From Oxalobacteraceae bacterium OTU3CAMAD1 (lineage in GTDB: Bacteria > Pseudomonadota > Gammaproteobacteria > Burkholderiales > Burkholderiaceae_D), in NCBI GenBank assembly GCA_024123915.1, contig CP099650.1, forward strand, positions 6,448,001 to 6,512,000: a stretch of DNA of 64,000 bases, read 5' to 3'. Numbering within the stretch: the first letter of the stretch is position 1; each line of letters begins with the position of its first letter. The position numbers and the translations under genes were made by a program. Under the pieces are notes generated by a model, which was not told the DNA's origin, did no database searches, and saw only the letters and a list, made by a program, of their open reading frames with translations. This document shows positions 60,693-64,000 of this stretch, piece after piece.

Positions 60693-62899
60693 AATTCGAT
60701 AAACCCGCCACCACCAATCCCATCGACCAGTTGCGCGTGGTCGGCAAACCGGTCGACCGCGTCGAAGGCCTGCTCAAGGTCACCGGCACCGCCACCTACG
60801 CCTACGAGCAGCACGCGGCGGCGCCCGGCGCGGCCTACGGCTATGTGCTGGGCGCGGCCATCGCCAAAGGCCGCATCGACAGCATCGACACCGCCCGCGC
60901 CCAAGCCGCGCCAGGCGTGCTGGCGGTGGTCACCGCCGACAACGCCGGCAAGCTCGACAAGGGTGAGTTCTATGCCGACCGCGCACTGGCCGGTCCCGCC
61001 GTCGACCACTATCACCAGGCGGTCGCGCTGGTGGTGGCCGAGACCTTCGAACAGGCGCGGGCGGCGGCCAGCCTGATTAACGTGCGCTACACCCGCAGCG
61101 CCGGCGCCTTCGACCTGGAGGCCGCAAGGGACGGGGCACAGCCGCCGAAGCCGGGCAAGTTCCGGCCGCCGGCGCAAACGGGCATCGGCGATTTCGCCGG
61201 CGCCTACGCCGGCGCGGCCGTCAAGCTCGACGCCACCTACACCACGCCGGACCAGGCCCACGCGATGATGGAGCCGCACGCCACCATCGCCGCCTGGAGC
61301 GGCGACCAGCTGACGCTGTGGACCGCGATCCAGCAAGTCAACTGGGGCAGGCGCGACCTGGCCAAGACGCTGGGCATCGAGGTTGAAAACATCCGCCTGG
61401 TGTCGCCGTACATCGGCGGCGGCTTCGGCGGCAAGGGCACGATCTTGTGCGACGCCGTGCTGGCGTCGCTGGGCGCCCGCGCCGCCAAACGTCCGGTCAA
61501 GGTGGCACTGCAGCGTCCCCTCATGTTCAACAACGCCACCCACCGGCCGGCGACGATACAGCGCATCCGCATCGGCGCCACGGCGGCGGGCGACATCGTC
61601 GCCATCGGCCACGAGAGCTGGTCGGGCAACATCGCCGGCGGTCGCCCGGAGGCGGCCACCGCCCCCACCCGATTGCTGTACGCGGGCGCCAACCGCATGA
61701 CGCAACTGAAACTGGCGCAGCTCGATCTGGCCGAAGGCAGCGCCATGCGCGCGCCGGGCGAGGCGCCGGGCATGATGGCGCTGGAAATCGCCATGGACGA
61801 ACTGGCCGAAAAGCTGAAGCTCGACCCGATCGCATTCAGGGTCCGCAATGATACGCAGGTCGACCCGGAAGACCCGAAACGTCCGTTCTCGCAGCGCCAG
61901 CTGATCGCCTGCCTGAACACCGGCGCGGAGCGTTTCGGCTGGAGCCGGCGCCCTGAACGTCCGGCCAGCCGGCGCGACGGGCGCTGGCTGATCGGCTACG
62001 GCGTGGCCGCCGCCATCCGTGGCGCGCCGGTCATGACCTCGGGCGCGCGCGTGCGACTGGACAAGCGCGGCGTGGTGACGGTGGAAACCGACATGACCGA
62101 TATCGGCACCGGCAGCTACACCATCATCGCGCAGACCGCCGCCGAGATGATGGGCGTGGCGCTGGACCAGGTGGTGGTGCGCCTGGGCGACTCGCGCTTT
62201 CCGGAGTCGGCCGGTTCCGGCGGCCAGTGGGGCGCGGCGTCGTCGACGGCCGGCGTTTACGCCGCCTGCGTCCAGCTGCGGGAGGCGGTGGCAAAGCAGC
62301 TCGGCTTCAACGTGGCCGACGCCACCTTCGCCCAGGGCCAGGTCAAATGGGGCGGGCGCAGCGTGGCCTTGCAGTCCGCCGCGCGCGAGCGCGAGCTGGT
62401 TGGGGAGGACAAGATGGAGTACGGCGACCTGGCCCAGCGCTTCGCGCAGCAGACCTTCGGCGCGCACTTCGCCGAAGTGGCGGTGGACGCGTACACCGGC
62501 GAGATCCGCATCCGGCGCATGCTGGCCGTATGCGCGGCGGGGCGCATCATCAATCCGAAGACGGCGCGCAGCCAGATCATCGGCGGCATGACGATGGGCG
62601 CCGGCGCCGCGCTGATGGAAGACATGGTGATCGACAAGCGTGTCGGCTACTTCGTCAACCATGATCTGGCCGGATACGAGGTGCCGGTGCACGCCGACAT
62701 TCCGCACCTGGACGCCATCTTCCTCGACGAGGCCGACGCCACCGCCGGGCCGTTGAAGGCGAAGGGCGTGGGCGAACTGGGGATCAGCGGCGTGGCTGCG
62801 GCCATCGCCAACGCGGTGTACAACGCCACCGGAATACGGGTGCGGGAGTATCCGATCACACTGGATAAGTTGATCGGCAAGTTACCCAAGGTGGCGTAA
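60689..62899 (+). CDS. Aldehyde oxidoreductase, molybdenum-binding subunit (PaoC/YagR-like)
   Basis: A 736-residue xanthine-oxidase-family subunit: [22 protein letters not shown] opening, [20 protein letters not shown] (molybdopterin-binding Gly loop), [20 protein letters not shown], and the active-site Glu in [21 protein letters not shown]. It oxidises aldehydes to acids. The maturation factor (PaoD/XdhC type) is not in the window. A substrate cannot be named; aromatic aldehydes are usual for this group. Confidence 0.92.
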   Translation: MKFDKPATTNPIDQLRVVGKPVDRVEGLLKVTGTATYAYEQHAAAPGAAYGYVLGAAIAKGRIDSIDTARAQAAPGVLAVVTADNAGKLDKGEFYADRALAGPAVDHYHQAVALVVAETFEQARAAASLINVRYTRSAGAFDLEAARDGAQPPKPGKFRPPAQTGIGDFAGAYAGAAVKLDATYTTPDQAHAMMEPHATIAAWSGDQLTLWTAIQQVNWGRRDLAKTLGIEVENIRLVSPYIGGGFGGKGTILCDAVLASLGARAAKRPVKVALQRPLMFNNATHRPATIQRIRIGATAAGDIVAIGHESWSGNIAGGRPEAATAPTRLLYAGANRMTQLKLAQLDLAEGSAMRAPGEAPGMMALEIAMDELAEKLKLDPIAFRVRNDTQVDPEDPKRPFSQRQLIACLNTGAERFGWSRRPERPASRRDGRWLIGYGVAAAIRGAPVMTSGARVRLDKRGVVTVETDMTDIGTGSYTIIAQTAAEMMGVALDQVVVRLGDSRFPESAGSGGQWGAASSTAGVYAACVQLREAVAKQLGFNVADATFAQGQVKWGGRSVALQSAARERELVGEDKMEYGDLAQRFAQQTFGAHFAEVAVDAYTGEIRIRRMLAVCAAGRIINPKTARSQIIGGMTMGAGAALMEDMVIDKRVGYFVNHDLAGYEVPVHADIPHLDAIFLDEADATAGPLKAKGVGELGISGVAAAIANAVYNATGIRVREYPITLDKLIGKLPKVA

Positions 62900-62931
62900 A
62901 GCGACGGCGTGTAGCGTGACCACCGCCAGGG

Positions 62932-63861
62932 TTACACTCCGTCGGCGGCCCGGCCGCGCATCACCATGATGTCGCGCTTGGGCGACATTCCGTACAGGCG
63001 GCTGTACTCGCGGCTGAACTGGGACGGGCTTTCGTAGCCCACCTTGTAGGCCGCGCTGGCGGCATCCAGGTCCTCGTTCAGCATCAGGCGCTTCGCTTCG
63101 TTCAATCTGAGCCACTTCTGGTACTGCAAGGGACTCATGGCGGTCAACTGGCGAAAATGCTGGTGGAACGTGGTCGCGCTCATCTGCACCCGCGCCGCCA
63201 GATCCTCGACCCGCAGCGACTGCGTGAAATTCGTTTTCAGCCAGTCGATGGCCTTGGTGATGCGGTGCCCCTGGCTGTCCACCGCCGTGATCCGCCGCAG
63301 GCGCCCCGCCTGATCTCCCCGCAGCAACCGGTAGTAAATCTCGCGCTGTATCAACGGCGCGATCACCGGAATCGCGGCAGGGTCGTCCAGCAATGCCAGC
63401 AGCCGCTCGAGAGGCGCCAGGATATCCGCGGTCGCCATGCCAAGCCCCATGCCGGCGCCGGCGGCCGCCCCGTCCGGTGCCGGCAGCCCGCCCTGGGCGA
63501 TCAGTTCCGCGAGCACCCGCATATCGAGCTTCAACGCCAGCCCCACGCATGGCTGCTCCGCGCTGGCCGTCAGCACCTCCGAGCCGGCCGGCAAGTCCAG
63601 CGACGTCACCAGCAGCCGCGAGCTGTCATACATGTATCCCTCGCCGCCGACCCACAGGCGCTTGGCCCCCTGCGCGACGAACACGATGCTCGGCTCGACC
63701 ATGCACACGGTCGGCGGCGCGGCCTCGTCGCGCCTGAAAAAGCGCAGGTGCGGAATCGCCGTCTCGTAGTCGCCGCTGCCGCACAGCCGACCTTCAATGA
63801 TGCGGGCCAGCGCCCGCTGATGCGCGCCGCGCGGCGCCGCCATGTCGTCTGTCGATCTCAT
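62932..63861 (-). CDS. AraC-family regulator with AraC_N domain, second
   Basis: A 309-residue regulator, read from the ATG at 63861; a longer frame upstream has no family character, and a GTG three codons earlier is also possible. The AraC_N domain (about 30-180) is followed by LRVEDLAARVQMSATTFHQHFRQLTAMSPLQYQKWLRLNEAKRLM and DAASAAYKVGYESPSQFSREYSRLYGMSPKRD. It closely parallels the AraC at 57980-58900. It converges on the aldehyde oxidoreductase operon, 32 bases from its end. Bases 63862-64000 hold nothing I recognise. Confidence 0.86.
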   Translation of the reverse strand: MRSTDDMAAPRGAHQRALARIIEGRLCGSGDYETAIPHLRFFRRDEAAPPTVCMVEPSIVFVAQGAKRLWVGGEGYMYDSSRLLVTSLDLPAGSEVLTASAEQPCVGLALKLDMRVLAELIAQGGLPAPDGAAAGAGMGLGMATADILAPLERLLALLDDPAAIPVIAPLIQREIYYRLLRGDQAGRLRRITAVDSQGHRITKAIDWLKTNFTQSLRVEDLAARVQMSATTFHQHFRQLTAMSPLQYQKWLRLNEAKRLMLNEDLDAASAAYKVGYESPSQFSREYSRLYGMSPKRDIMVMRGRAADGV

Positions 63862-64000
63862 TCCACTCACATCCTCCCTGCACGATTCTAGCTTCCCGGG
63901 CAGGCCGCTGACTACCAAAAGACCGCGCCGCCGCCGAATCAGGCAAGAAATCCGGCGGAACGGGCTACCGATCGAACGCCCAGACACGGAAAATGTCCAT

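Noticed and set aside
60440..62707. 755-codon minus-strand open frame opposite the molybdenum subunit
   Set aside because: It is His/Arg/Gly-rich without motifs and opposite an intact xanthine-oxidase-family gene.

Overview
The window is GC-rich, densely packed chromosomal DNA from a soil-type betaproteobacterium. Salicylate/gentisate genes resembling the nag set of Ralstonia-type Burkholderiales, an HAAT-type (LivKHMGF) transporter, porins of the beta-proteobacterial Porin_4 type and many LysR regulators all point to Burkholderiales. Oxalobacteraceae (Massilia/Duganella-like) is my best guess, from general gene style rather than from any search. There are no rRNA genes, CRISPR arrays, integrases or intact insertion sequences. 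One tRNA-Pro(CGG) lies near the left end.

Layout. 1-944 is the 3' part of an aromatic-acid MFS transporter. 1.1-3.3 kb is a small accessory patch (XRE-type regulator, tRNA-Pro, two membrane proteins of unknown function). 3.4-8.4 kb carries redox-defence genes (Ohr, a secreted epoxide-hydrolase-like protein, a thioredoxin-like protein and a CcdA/DsbD membrane protein), with a divergent OmpR/EnvZ-type two-component system. 8.4-14.5 kb holds a duplicated module of porin plus periplasmic Cache-domain proteins around a D-tartrate dehydratase gene and its divergent LysR gene. 14.6-25.9 kb is a complete salicylate to gentisate to fumarate + pyruvate operon with an ABC transporter embedded in it, under a NagR-like LysR. 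25.9-27.8 kb is an OYE/SDR pair behind a perfect 18-bp palindrome. 27.9-31.4 kb is glutaryl-CoA dehydrogenase, a CoA-transferase and their LysR gene.

31.4-40.2 kb is a two-way catabolic cluster that I cannot match to a named pathway. The minus arm encodes a DUF1185 protein, an alcohol dehydrogenase, a cupin and a RutE-like nitroreductase. The plus arm encodes an FAH-family hydrolase, a VOC extradiol dioxygenase, a ketoglutarate-semialdehyde-type dehydrogenase and an MhpA-like flavin monooxygenase, followed by a GntR regulator and a SnoaL-like protein. 43.2-50.3 kb is an envelope transport operon (DUF1302 outer-membrane protein, DUF1329, YCF48/BNR-repeat protein, MMPL/RND permease, Cache protein). 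The same 14-bp palindrome (TTTTATGCATAAAA and near matches) lies in front of the GntR gene, in the divergent catabolic promoter region and, three times at 19-bp spacing, in front of the transport operon. This suggests one GntR regulon that joins catabolism to transport of an unknown aromatic compound. Between its two halves sit an SDR gene and a more AT-rich two-gene island (beta family protein plus sce7726-like PD-(D/E)XK nuclease) that looks like a candidate defence pair.

50.6-57.9 kb contains an isolated M17-peptidase N-terminal domain, a quinone oxidoreductase with a divergent LysR, and an ALDH-OYE-SDR operon controlled by a NemR-like TetR regulator with two matching operators. 58-64 kb is a periplasmic PaoABC-type molybdenum aldehyde oxidoreductase operon flanked by two paralogous AraC regulators.

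Intergenic stretches over 300 bases: only 50269-50622, which holds the three GntR-type boxes near its left end and nothing else I recognise. Shorter gaps with content: 945-1133 (palindrome), 10467-10759 (REP-like inverted pair), 22672-22817 (REP-like hairpin), 41071-41339 (AT-rich leader of the island).
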